Source: Niveibacterium microcysteis (GTDB taxonomy: Bacteria; Pseudomonadota; Gammaproteobacteria; Burkholderiales; Rhodocyclaceae). Taken from it: DNA of 64,000 nucleotides. Position 1 is the first letter of the stretch; each line of letters opens with the position of its first letter. The stretch is from NCBI RefSeq assembly GCF_017161445.1, contig NZ_CP071060.1, positions 1,240,001-1,304,000 on the forward strand, written 5' to 3'. Both the position numbers and the translations under genes were made by a program. The notes under the pieces are model-generated. The model made no database searches. It saw nothing but the letters and a program-made list of their open reading frames with translations, and was not told where the DNA came from. Shown piece by piece: positions 18,072-26,944 of this stretch.

Positions 18072-19267
18072 GGGGCTGCTCCTTCGTCGATGATCTGCTT
18101 GAGCGTTTGAACGATCCATGCAAGTTCCGCGCTATTCAGGTCCTGGTGGCAGCCGATCTGGAAAATATGACGGGACCATTCGCCGCCCGCGTCGTCGATC
18201 AGTTCTGGCGTACCTGGCCAGCGATCGTCCCAGCGAAACACGGGCACCCCGCTTCGGCGCACGGCTTGATAAACCCGCTCGGGGTCGTCCACCCAGAGCG
18301 GAAACACGTAGGGCGCGGCATCTTCGCCCGCCTTCATGACCAGAGGACGAGCCCCTTTCAGCTGCGAGAGCTGCTCCGCGAGGCGGTTGAAATTAGCCTG
18401 GCGCCTCGCGACGATGCGACCGGTACCTCCGGCTTTCACGATGCGCCAGGCGACCGCCGCGATCTTGCGGAATGGCAGCGCATGTTCCGCGAAGTCCGCT
18501 TCTGCGCGCGCGGTCGCCGTGTGCAAGTCGATCGGTTCTACCGGCGTGAGGTGGGCTTGAGTGGGCTCGCCTTTGCGGCGATGCTTGGCGCGCACAAGTC
18601 CGCCAAGCAGCACATTCAGCCCCGCGAGCCGATGATGCATTACGCCCAGTTCCAGCGCATCGACCGCGACTTTCAGGTTTACGCTGTGTGATCGACGCCC
18701 CAGGCTCACCCGGCGTGCCGCGGTCTGGTGCTGGATCAGGCAGCCACCTTCGGTAACCGGGAAGAACTTCGTCAGGCTCGCGATCGCGAAATCTCCCCAT
18801 TCGCCGATGCCTCGCCCGTCCACCCGACCGAAGAACGCGTGCGCGCAGTCTTCGATCAACGCGGCGCGGTATCGATCACAGAGCGCGCGTATCGCACGCA
18901 TCGGCCGCGGCAAACCGAAGTAATGCGGGACGATGACTGCCGTGGCGCCGTCTTTCAACAGTTGCTCGAGCACATCGAGTTTCGCGCAGCCGTCGGCGTT
19001 GATCGGGTAGAAAACGGGTTGCCCGCCCAGCGCAACGATGGGGGCCACCATCGTGGGGCAGTGGTAGGTGGGCACCAACACGCGTTGCCCTGCACCACAG
19101 CCCAGCGCCTTCAGCGCAATGGCAATCGCGGCTCTTCCGCTTGTCGTGGGCAGTGCCGGCCCGGCGTCGGTGACGGCCGGCAGCGGGCAGGCGCGCCGGT
19201 CGAGAAAGTAGCGCCAGGAGAGTACCGGAAGCCGGGGAACGGGTAGGGCGCGGAGCGGTACGGGCAT
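18056..19267 (-). CDS. DegT/DnrJ/EryC1-type aminotransferase
   Basis: The 403-residue PLP enzyme has the sugar-aminotransferase pattern: LPTTSGRAAIAIALKALGCG, VPTYHCPTMV, IEDCAHAFFG, and the Schiff-base lysine in FAIASLTKFFPVTEGG near residue 180. It should make an aminosugar nucleotide, or a related amino compound, for the polysaccharide. The start is set at ATG 19267 (MPVPLRALPV). It is the first gene of the minus-strand block and faces the divergent acyl-carrier-protein operon across about 125 bp that must hold both promoters. Whether the substrate is a UDP- or dTDP-ketosugar cannot be told. Confidence 0.85.
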   Translation of the reverse strand: MPVPLRALPVPRLPVLSWRYFLDRRACPLPAVTDAGPALPTTSGRAAIAIALKALGCGAGQRVLVPTYHCPTMVAPIVALGGQPVFYPINADGCAKLDVLEQLLKDGATAVIVPHYFGLPRPMRAIRALCDRYRAALIEDCAHAFFGRVDGRGIGEWGDFAIASLTKFFPVTEGGCLIQHQTAARRVSLGRRSHSVNLKVAVDALELGVMHHRLAGLNVLLGGLVRAKHRRKGEPTQAHLTPVEPIDLHTATARAEADFAEHALPFRKIAAVAWRIVKAGGTGRIVARRQANFNRLAEQLSQLKGARPLVMKAGEDAAPYVFPLWVDDPERVYQAVRRSGVPVFRWDDRWPGTPELIDDAGGEWSRHIFQIGCHQDLNSAELAWIVQTLKQIIDEGAAPCAGC

Positions 19268-19318
19268 CGTGAAGGTTTGTGCTTGCAGTTTGTCACGAGG
19301 GCACACCCCTCGGATCCC

Positions 19319-19324
19319 TATAAT
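19319..19324 (+). promoter_or_regulatory. Consensus -10 element (TATAAT) for the ACP-hydrolase operon
   Basis: A perfect TATAAT lies about 70 bp before the acyl carrier protein gene in the divergent intergenic region. No good -35 is at 16-18 bp (the hexamer there is CGAGGG). Either an activator is needed or the match is fortuitous. Confidence 0.4.
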
Positions 19325-19392
19325 ACGGGCCTTGCAATCTGGGTTGCCGTTAAGTCCTTGGCGCCTGCCTGTTCACGGTTTTGGGGAATCTC

Positions 19393-19641
19393 TTGGATAT
19401 TCGCAAGGAACTTGCAGCCATTCTTGATGAGCTGCTGAGTCTGGGTGGCCGCGCTGCGGCCTTTGATGACGCGACGCCCTTGCTGGGGGCCTTGCCCGAG
19501 CTCGACTCGATGGCAGTGGTTGGCGTGATCGGCGCGATCGAAGAGCGTTTTGGGCTGGTCTTCGACGACGACGAGATTGATGGCACCTCGTTCGCCAGTT
19601 TTGGGAGCCTCGCCAAGTTGATCGACGCGAAACTGTCGTGA
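19393..19641 (+). CDS. Acyl carrier protein, exosortase A locus
   Basis: The 82-residue acidic protein has the phosphopantetheine attachment motif ELDSMAVVGVI; the serine near residue 36 would carry the prosthetic group. The TTG at 19393 (MDIRKELAAIL) is preferred because GGGGA lies about 6 bp upstream; TTG at 19381 would add four residues. It should hold acyl groups supplied by the ligase at 9940 and may be worked on by the two hydrolases that follow. Its stop overlaps the next start as GTGA. Dedicated acyl carrier proteins of this size are usual in XrtA loci. Confidence 0.85.
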   Translation: MDIRKELAAILDELLSLGGRAAAFDDATPLLGALPELDSMAVVGVIGAIEERFGLVFDDDEIDGTSFASFGSLAKLIDAKLS

Positions 19642-20477
19642 CCGTGTCGTCTGCCATCGTCGGCCAGCCCGGCTTTCTGCCGGGGCCGGGTGGCGATCGT
19701 TTCATCCTGAGCTTTTCCCCGCGTGCGGCACCGGTCGGGCGTCTGATATTGCTGCAGCCCTTTGCAGAAGAGGCCAACAAGTCGCGGCGCATGTTGAGCG
19801 AATGTGCCCGCGCGGCAGCGGGGGCTGGCTGGCAGGTGCTGCTGGGCGACGTGTTCGGGACCGGCGACAGTGCGGGCGATTTCGCCGATGCGGACTGGGA
19901 TGCCTGGCTTGCTGACGTTGTGCGTTTCTGCGAGGCGGCGCCCGGTAATACGCCCATAGTGTTGTGTGGCGTTCGGTTCGGTGCGCTCCTGCTGGCTGGA
20001 GCTCTCCAGCGCGGGCTGACTGCCGACGCCGTTGTGCTGATCAATCCTGTGATCTCGGGAAAGATGGCGTTGACGCAGTTTTTGCGGCTCGGGGCTGCCG
20101 GCGAACTGGGAGCAGATGCCAGTGCGCGGATTGACACCCGCGGGCTTCGCGAGCGGCTCGATCGCGGCGAAACCGTTGAGATTGCCGGCTACGGTTTGTC
20201 GCCAGCGCTTGCAGCCGGCATGGAAGCGAGCGAGTTCGACCTGTTTGGTGGCGCCTCGCGGCTAGGCTGGATCGAGATTGGTAGTGTCGCGGGGGGCGAT
20301 CTGCCGCCAGCCACTGCGCGCACAATCGAGAAATTGAGTGCGAAAGGCGCCGATATTCAAACGGAAGCGCTGGTCGGGCCCGCTTTTTGGCAGACTCAGG
20401 AAATCGAGACGGTTACGGGGCTCCCCGCAGCGCTCGTTTCGATGCTGGGCCGCCTTACATCCGGAGCGGCCGCGTGA
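19638..20477 (+). CDS. Alpha/beta hydrolase 2, exosortase A system-associated
   Basis: The 279-residue alpha/beta-hydrolase-fold protein has the marker region LQPFAEEANKSRRMLSECAR and DVFGTGDSAGDFADADWDAW, typical of hydrolase 2 of exosortase A loci. The expected nucleophile elbow reads CGVRFGALL, so the usual Ser is Arg; this looks like a family trait and puts classical serine hydrolysis in doubt. It starts at GTG overlapping the acyl carrier protein stop and ends overlapping hydrolase 1. It probably acts on acyl carrier protein-bound intermediates or has a structural role (inference). Confidence 0.87.
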   Translation: MTVSSAIVGQPGFLPGPGGDRFILSFSPRAAPVGRLILLQPFAEEANKSRRMLSECARAAAGAGWQVLLGDVFGTGDSAGDFADADWDAWLADVVRFCEAAPGNTPIVLCGVRFGALLLAGALQRGLTADAVVLINPVISGKMALTQFLRLGAAGELGADASARIDTRGLRERLDRGETVEIAGYGLSPALAAGMEASEFDLFGGASRLGWIEIGSVAGGDLPPATARTIEKLSAKGADIQTEALVGPAFWQTQEIETVTGLPAALVSMLGRLTSGAAA

Positions 20478-21316
20478 TCGAACAAGCGCTTCTGATTGAT
20501 TGCGACGGCACTCCGATGACGGCGATCCTCGCGATGCCGCCGGTACCAGCGTCCGTCGGCGTAGTGATTGTCGTCGGCGGGCCGCAGACACGCGTGGGCT
20601 CGCACCGCCAGTTTGTACTGCTTGCTCGCGCGTTGGCGGCGGCAGGCGTACCGTGCTTGCGGTTCGATTACCGCGGAATGGGCGATTCCTCTGGCGAGCA
20701 ACGTGATTTCGAGCGCGTCGCGGACGACATCGGGGCTGCAGTGGCATCGTTGCGCACGCGCGTGCCGTCGATCAAGCATGTTGTGCTGTGGGGGCTATGC
20801 GATGGCGCGACCGCGTCCGCGTTCTACGCAGCTGAGAGTGCCGGGGTTAGTGGGCTGGTGATGCTCAACCCTTGGGTGCGAACGACCGCGGGCGAAGCTG
20901 CAGCATTGGTCTCAAATTACTATGGCAAGCGCTTCATGTCGGCAGATTTCTGGCGCAAGCTGCTCAGCGGAGAGATGGATCTGCTCAGGCGCCTGCGTGA
21001 ATTCGTCGCGAACTGGCGCAGCGCTCGTGCGCGCAATGTAAGCGATTCCGAACCGTCAAACAGCCTGCCGGACCGCCTCGGCGTGAGCCTTGCGCGATTT
21101 GGAAAGCCGATCCTTCTGATTACGTCCGGTAACGACTTCACAGCAGCCGAGTTCCTGCGTGCCGCAGAGTCCGGTTACCTTTCAAAAGGCCTCGCGCGAT
21201 GCCAGATCACGCGCCATGCGATCGAAGCGGCGAATCACACGTTTTCGTCTGCCGCATGGCGCGCTGACGTGGAAAACGCGACGAGCGGTTGGTTGAACGC
21301 CAACTTCCCGGACTGA
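20474..21316 (+). CDS. Alpha/beta hydrolase 1, exosortase A system-associated
   Basis: The 280-residue protein begins at the GTG at 20474, overlapping the previous stop. It shows VVIVVGGPQTRVGSHRQFVLLA, the oxyanion region FDYRGMGDSSG, and a nucleophile elbow WGLCDGATAS with Cys in the Ser position, as usual in this exosortase-associated group. A late His in AANHTFSSAAWR could complete a Cys-His-Asp triad. It may release or transfer acyl groups from the carrier protein. It is the last gene of the tightly overlapped ACP-hydrolase 2-hydrolase 1 set; the TPR gene follows after 65 bp. Confidence 0.87.
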   Translation: MIEQALLIDCDGTPMTAILAMPPVPASVGVVIVVGGPQTRVGSHRQFVLLARALAAAGVPCLRFDYRGMGDSSGEQRDFERVADDIGAAVASLRTRVPSIKHVVLWGLCDGATASAFYAAESAGVSGLVMLNPWVRTTAGEAAALVSNYYGKRFMSADFWRKLLSGEMDLLRRLREFVANWRSARARNVSDSEPSNSLPDRLGVSLARFGKPILLITSGNDFTAAEFLRAAESGYLSKGLARCQITRHAIEAANHTFSSAAWRADVENATSGWLNANFPD

Positions 21317-21381
21317 TCCGTGCGGGTACCCGTCGCGCTTGCCCTGTGCCAGAACCGAAATTCTCACTGGAGTGTGCTCAG

Positions 21382-22158
21382 TTGATACGAACCCTGCTTT
21401 GTTTCGCGATGGTGACGGCTGCGAGCGCTACGTTTGCGGACGAGTCCATGAGTTTCATGTGCGGCGAATTGGCGAATGCCTTTGGTCCGTTTGATTACCG
21501 TAGCGAAGTCGGCAAGACGGTCGGCAGTGACGGTGGGCACAGCAATATCCAGCTTGTCGAGGGGGCGCACTTCACGCCGGAAGTTGAGGCCCTAGTAAGA
21601 GGCAAGACCTCGACTACCGCCGGGCACGATATTGACTACACGCTGCGTGCGTTCCCGAACCATCATCGCGCGTTGCTGGCGATGATGAACCTCTCGTTCA
21701 AAGAGAAGAAGACGAAGCCCGTGGGGTCGCGCTACAGCATTGACTGCTGGTTTGAGCGCGGAGCCCGCTGGCGACCGGACGACGCGGTGGTCAAGATGCT
21801 GTGGGGAATCTACAAGCTCAAGACCGGGCGGCAGCAGGAGGCGGTGGATCTGTTCCAGCAGGCGGAGAAAGCTGAGACCGAAGACCCGAACCTGTACTAC
21901 AACCTCGGCTTGGCGTACTTTGAGCTGAAGCGCTATGACGACGCACTGCGCTATGCACACAAGGCCTATGCGCTGAACTACCCGCTGCCGGGATTGCGGG
22001 AGAAGCTCAAGCGTGCGGGGGCGTGGCGCGATATGCCACCGCCAGCGGCAGGGCAGTCTGCCCCGGTCGCGGCGCAGTCGGCGCCCGCAGCATCGCAGTC
22101 GCAACCCGTAGTGCCACAGTCAGCACCCGCTGCCGCAGCACCGCCGAAGATGCCCTAG
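21382..22158 (+). CDS. Exported tetratricopeptide-repeat protein
   Basis: The 258-residue protein has an N-terminal signal sequence (LIRTLLCFAMVTAASATFA) and TPR-like helices around residues 145-200 (NLYYNLGLAYFELKRYDDAL). The C-terminal tail of about 45 residues is low in complexity, with repeated QSAP/QSQP units. The start is a TTG at 21382 with GGAG 9 bp upstream; starts further upstream lie inside the hydrolase gene. It is probably periplasmic, a scaffold for the polysaccharide system. It is followed by a strong terminator, so the exopolysaccharide locus ends here. The exact role is unknown. Confidence 0.75.
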   Translation: MIRTLLCFAMVTAASATFADESMSFMCGELANAFGPFDYRSEVGKTVGSDGGHSNIQLVEGAHFTPEVEALVRGKTSTTAGHDIDYTLRAFPNHHRALLAMMNLSFKEKKTKPVGSRYSIDCWFERGARWRPDDAVVKMLWGIYKLKTGRQQEAVDLFQQAEKAETEDPNLYYNLGLAYFELKRYDDALRYAHKAYALNYPLPGLREKLKRAGAWRDMPPPAAGQSAPVAAQSAPAASQSQPVVPQSAPAAAAPPKMP

Positions 22159-22174
22159 TCATCAAGCGGGCGAT

Positions 22175-22212
22175 AAACAAAGGGCCACGTTTTTGCGTGG
22201 CCCTTTGTTTTT
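22175..22212. terminator. Bidirectional rho-independent terminator
   Basis: A perfect 15-bp stem (arms 22175-22189 and 22196-22210) rich in GGGCC/GGCCC has A and T runs at its base on either side. It serves the TPR gene (plus strand) and argB (minus strand), which converge here. Confidence 0.9.
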
Positions 22213-22245
22213 CTCGATGGCGTTTCGCTAGCGAGACGCGCCGGA

Positions 22246-23647
<1,402 letters not shown>

Positions 23648-23709
23648 GATGTCCTCCGTTGCTGTGATTCAGGAATGCCGGGCCGTATTCGGCCCTTGTT
23701 CCTACTCTG

Positions 23710-23737
23710 AATCTAGAGCCGGTCGCCGCATGTGCAA
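23710..23737 (-). promoter_or_regulatory. Sigma70-like promoter of hsp20
   Basis: On the minus strand TTGCAC (23737-23732), a 16-bp spacer and TAGATT (23715-23710) precede hsp20 by about 60 bp. The leader contains a GGGCCG/CGGCCC hairpin (23680-23695) and a TCCT that could pair with the AGGA of the ribosome site. Confidence 0.45.
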
Positions 23738-23849
23738 GGATATGGACGCTGCGATTTGCCTCTCGTCAAAGCTTTGGTGTGGCGCCAGACCCTTGTTATG
23801 AAAGGGTTTTTGTCAGGGCGGGAGTGGCGAGGAATCGTTTGGGTTGCGC

Positions 23850-24308
23850 TTAGGCCGAGCCGCTTGCTGCCGCGATTCGCTGTGGCAGCGCAAGGATTGC
23901 GTCGCGATTGCTCCATGAGAAGCACGCCTCGGCGGCCTCGCGCAGCGGCAGCCAGCGCCATGCCCGGTGTTCGTCTGGCGCAAGCGTGATTGGTGTGCCG
24001 CGCGGCACGCACAGACTGAACACATGTTCGGTGTTGTGGGTGACTCCCGGCGCATAACGGTGGCGCCACTGCGGGAAGATCTCGTATTGCTGGCTGAGGT
24101 GCCAGTCGGTCAGTGCTCCCGCCGCTGCGCGAATGCCTGTCTCTTCAAATACTTCGCGCGCCGCGGTAACAAGCAGGGGTTCGTCATCCTCTTGGCTGCC
24201 GGTGACGGATTGCCAGTAGCCCGGGTGCGCCGCACGCTCGATCAGCAGTATTTCCTGCGCTGGAGAGTGAATCACCACCAGCACCGAAACGGGCTTCTTG
24301 TACGTCAT
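23850..24308 (-). CDS. nudB: Dihydroneopterin triphosphate diphosphatase (Nudix)
   Basis: The 152-residue Nudix hydrolase has a complete Nudix box, from GSQEDDE through REVFEETGI (residues about 37-59), and the Trp-rich PQWRHRYAPGVTHNTEH region typical of NudB. It removes pyrophosphate from 7,8-dihydroneopterin triphosphate in folate synthesis. Betaproteobacterial nudB is commonly located downstream of aspS, as here. Its start overlaps the barstar-like gene stop by 4 bp, so it is probably cotranscribed with the RNase/inhibitor pair. Confidence 0.9.
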   Translation of the reverse strand: MTYKKPVSVLVVIHSPAQEILLIERAAHPGYWQSVTGSQEDDEPLLVTAAREVFEETGIRAAAGALTDWHLSQQYEIFPQWRHRYAPGVTHNTEHVFSLCVPRGTPITLAPDEHRAWRWLPLREAAEACFSWSNRDAILALPQRIAAASGSA

Positions 24309-24730
24309 CGGATCGGTAGCTCAGCCAGCGCAGCGGGGCCATCCTCGACAAGCACACCGAAAGGCGTGCCCTCGTCCTGCCAGTACGCACAGGCATCTTC
24401 GAGTACGCCCTGAAGTGTTTCCGCATCCGCGCTCCCGGCGGGAAACGCTCGGCCGTAGCCACGCAGCGTGATGAGATAGCCGGACTCATCGAGCCAGCTG
24501 AGGTCCGTCAGACAGTCGGCCAGCGCGTCCCAGTTGGCGCCAAACCATTCAGGGAAGCGCAGTGCGGATGCGAAGCCTTCAAACAATGTTGCGGGTGTGA
24601 CCTGAGACGGTAAATCGATCGATGCGGTGAGATACCGCTGCGCCTCGGCCTCGCGCTTCAGCGCGCTCGCCTGTTCTGCGCTGCAACGAAAAACGCCGGC
24701 CAGGACCGGTTTGGGCTTGGCGGGGGTCAT
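24305..24730 (-). CDS. Barstar-family RNase inhibitor
   Basis: The 141-residue protein has the barstar core LRFPEWFGANWDALADCLTD near residues 57-77, where the acidic residues would bind the RNase active site. An N-terminal extension of about 30 residues precedes the first strand. It should neutralise the RNase encoded immediately upstream, whose stop overlaps its start by 4 bp (ATGA). It lacks a signal peptide and so protects the cytoplasm, while the RNase is exported (inference from the barnase-barstar pair). Confidence 0.87.
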   Translation of the reverse strand: MTPAKPKPVLAGVFRCSAEQASALKREAEAQRYLTASIDLPSQVTPATLFEGFASALRFPEWFGANWDALADCLTDLSWLDESGYLITLRGYGRAFPAGSADAETLQGVLEDACAYWQDEGTPFGVLVEDGPAALAELPIR

Positions 24731-25086
24731 GGGCGGATTCTCCGGAAGCTGCGGTAGTGGTCTGAGGTGTAGAAGTTGTCGCCATCGCAGCTCGTGACAA
24801 TGCGGCGAGCACCACGATCGTTCTCACCCGGCGTTGGCACGGTGTATTCGCGGTAGCAGCCGCGTTCGCGCGGGGGAAGGCGGCGCTCACGATTCTGGAA
24901 GACCACGCCGTCTTTGCGATATGGAAATGGGCCACCGCGCGAGATGAGCCGCAGGGTTTGTTGGGCCTCGGGTGGTAACGCGGTGACGTTGATGTCCCCG
25001 ATCGCAGGGGTTTCGCGAGCGTGGCAGGCAACGCCGATGCTCAAGGCTGCCGTGATGGCGAGGGTTTGAATCAGGCGACGGAGCAT
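24727..25086 (-). CDS. Secreted barnase-like ribonuclease (RNase N1/T1 family)
   Basis: The 119-residue protein has a signal peptide (MLRRLIQTLAITAALSIGVACHA). The mature domain has the family pattern FPYRKDGVVFQNRERRLP, then REYTVPTPG, ARRIVTSCDG and TSDHYRSFRRI. By comparison with barnase, the Glu in REYTV, the Arg in ARRIV and the His in SDHYRSF match the catalytic Glu73, Arg87 and His102. It should cleave RNA outside the cytoplasm. The start at 25086 is the only one that gives a signal peptide. It pairs with the barstar gene downstream. Confidence 0.87.
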   Translation of the reverse strand: MLRRLIQTLAITAALSIGVACHARETPAIGDINVTALPPEAQQTLRLISRGGPFPYRKDGVVFQNRERRLPPRERGCYREYTVPTPGENDRGARRIVTSCDGDNFYTSDHYRSFRRIRP

Positions 25087-25145
25087 GGAACGAAAATTGG
25101 TGGTGGCGGCGGCAGTGTAGCAGGGCCCCGGCGCGGGGCACCTCG

Positions 25146-26777
25146 CTAGGCGCGTTTGTCGCCGCGCACGCCGAAGCGTTTGACGAGGCCGTCGAAGTAC
25201 AGGTGTAGCGCCCCGAGTTTCGGGTTGCCCGGGTCGGCTTTTTGCAGCCTGTCGATCAGGCCGCGAGCCTGTTCGGCGTGATGGGGCTCCCAACCGCAGT
25301 GCTCGATGTACTTGAGCAGTGCGAGCGCTGCGTTATAGAGGACCATCGTGTTACCCGGCATGCGCCGCACCGCTTCCAGCATGTGCTCGACGGCCCCTTC
25401 GAAATCGCCGCGCTGCGCCATCCGCGCGCCTTCGCCCATCATGTCGCGGACTTCGGTCTTCATCTTCTGCGCCAGATGGTTGCCGAGCTCCGATCGCCCG
25501 AGATCGCCAAGCATCTTCGTCACGCCATCGACGGCCGCATCGTCAGGGGCGTTCCGCATGATGTCCATCACAACGTCGGCGGCCTGGGCGTCGAGCTTCT
25601 GTTCGATACAGACTTTGGCGAGGTCCTTCTTGAGCGACGAAGTTGCGCCGAGGCGTGGGTCAAGCAGGTTGACTGCCCGTTCCGCGGCCTCGCTGGCCTT
25701 GACGGTGTCGCCCTGCTGGGCGAACACCATCGCGGACGAGAGCGCCTTGCAAAGTTCGGTCTTCGGCAAGCCTTGCATCGACTTCTCGAGATCGCGCATC
25801 GTCGCGGTGGCACGGTCTGGCGCACCGACGCCCAGTTGAGCCTTTACGAGCTTGACGTGGTCCTCGGGGTCGCGGAAATCGGAATATTTGCCCTTCCGCA
25901 CCACTTCGTTAAGTGTTCGCTCGGCGGTTTCGAGGTCACCGAGCTCCAGCGCCACCTCGCCAATCCGCCGCATGCGGCGAAGCGTGTGCGGGGAGAGTTC
26001 GGATGCTTTCTCCAGCGCGGCGCGCGCTTCTGCAAGGGCGCCAACGGCCTCGCGTGTCTTTGCCAGCCAATCCCAGGCGTCGAGATACTGCTCGCTCTCG
26101 TTGAGCAGGCCGATCAGTACTTGCTCTGCCTCGTCGTAACGCTTGCGCATATGAAGCGCCTTGGCGAGGCCCAGCTTGGCCCACGGCACGGCTCTGCGTT
26201 CCAGCACCTTTTCGTAGACCGCTTGAGCATCCTCGGCACGGCCGGTATTTGCGAGCAGCTCCGCGCGCAGGCGCAGGAAGTCGATCGCGTAGGCCGGGTA
26301 CTTCAGCTCGCCTTCTTCGCAGGCGGTGATGGCGTCCGCTGCATTGCCGGCCTCGATCAATTGCCAGGCATGCATGAAGGCCTCGCGCTTGTTCAGCGCG
26401 CGCTCCAGACGGTTGCGCAGCAGATCGGGCGCAAAGGGTTTGAGGATGTAGTCATTGGGTGCCAGCTCTGCCGCGCCGACCACGCGTTCATAGCTGCGCT
26501 CCCCGGTGACCATGATGAACAGCGTCGAGAGCGGGATCAGGTGATGATTGCGGATGTCCTCAAGGAAGTGCTGCCCGTCCTGGCCTTCGCCGAGGTGGTA
26601 TTCGCACAGGATGATGTCGAAGACCTCGTCGCGCAGCTTGCGGATCGCGGTGCCAGCGCTTTGCGCAGCCTGCAGTTTGGTGATGCCGCACATCGCCAGC
26701 ATGTTGCGCAGCTGCGTGCGCATGTTGCTCTGGTTTTCGACTACGAGGACGGTGAGATCCTCGACCTTGCCCGCCAT
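25146..26777 (-). CDS. Response-regulator receiver domain plus TPR repeats; phosphoacceptor Asp replaced by Glu
   Basis: The 543-residue protein has a receiver domain (about 1-125) with LTVLVVENQSNMRTQL at the start and the conserved lysine in YILKPFAPDL. Helical TPR repeats fill the rest (for example KLGLAKALHMRKRYDEAEQV). The strand-3 position that usually holds the phosphorylated Asp reads ILCEYHLGEGQDG, so Glu is present. That may lock it in a phospho-like state or abolish phosphorylation. No DNA-binding output domain is seen, so it likely works through protein contacts. Start MAGKVEDL at 26777. The partner kinase is not in the window. Confidence 0.85.
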   Translation of the reverse strand: MAGKVEDLTVLVVENQSNMRTQLRNMLAMCGITKLQAAQSAGTAIRKLRDEVFDIILCEYHLGEGQDGQHFLEDIRNHHLIPLSTLFIMVTGERSYERVVGAAELAPNDYILKPFAPDLLRNRLERALNKREAFMHAWQLIEAGNAADAITACEEGELKYPAYAIDFLRLRAELLANTGRAEDAQAVYEKVLERRAVPWAKLGLAKALHMRKRYDEAEQVLIGLLNESEQYLDAWDWLAKTREAVGALAEARAALEKASELSPHTLRRMRRIGEVALELGDLETAERTLNEVVRKGKYSDFRDPEDHVKLVKAQLGVGAPDRATATMRDLEKSMQGLPKTELCKALSSAMVFAQQGDTVKASEAAERAVNLLDPRLGATSSLKKDLAKVCIEQKLDAQAADVVMDIMRNAPDDAAVDGVTKMLGDLGRSELGNHLAQKMKTEVRDMMGEGARMAQRGDFEGAVEHMLEAVRRMPGNTMVLYNAALALLKYIEHCGWEPHHAEQARGLIDRLQKADPGNPKLGALHLYFDGLVKRFGVRGDKRA

Positions 26778-26888
26778 GTTGCGCCCCCCGCCTGAGTGCA
26801 CCGGTCAACGGCAGCAAGGCCAACCGGCTTGAGACATTCCGCCGCTGGCCGCTCGACGGGGTGAGAGCCCCCGCTCGGCGACACCAAA

Positions 26889-26927
26889 CAAAACGGCCGC
26901 GCTCCGAAGGGAGGCGCGGCCGTTTTG
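26889..26927 (-). terminator. Rho-independent terminator of aspS
   Basis: A long GC-rich stem (CAAAACGGCCGCGC-type arm paired with 26914-26927, one bulged base) is bounded by TTTTGTTT on the minus strand. It lies 18 bp after the aspS stop. Confidence 0.85.
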
Positions 26928-26944
26928 TTGGCGTGATGCGTTGG

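Noticed and set aside
25242..26795. 517-codon frame antisense to the REC-TPR gene
   Set aside because: Shadow of a strongly coding gene; composition is rich in His, Arg and Leu with no motif.
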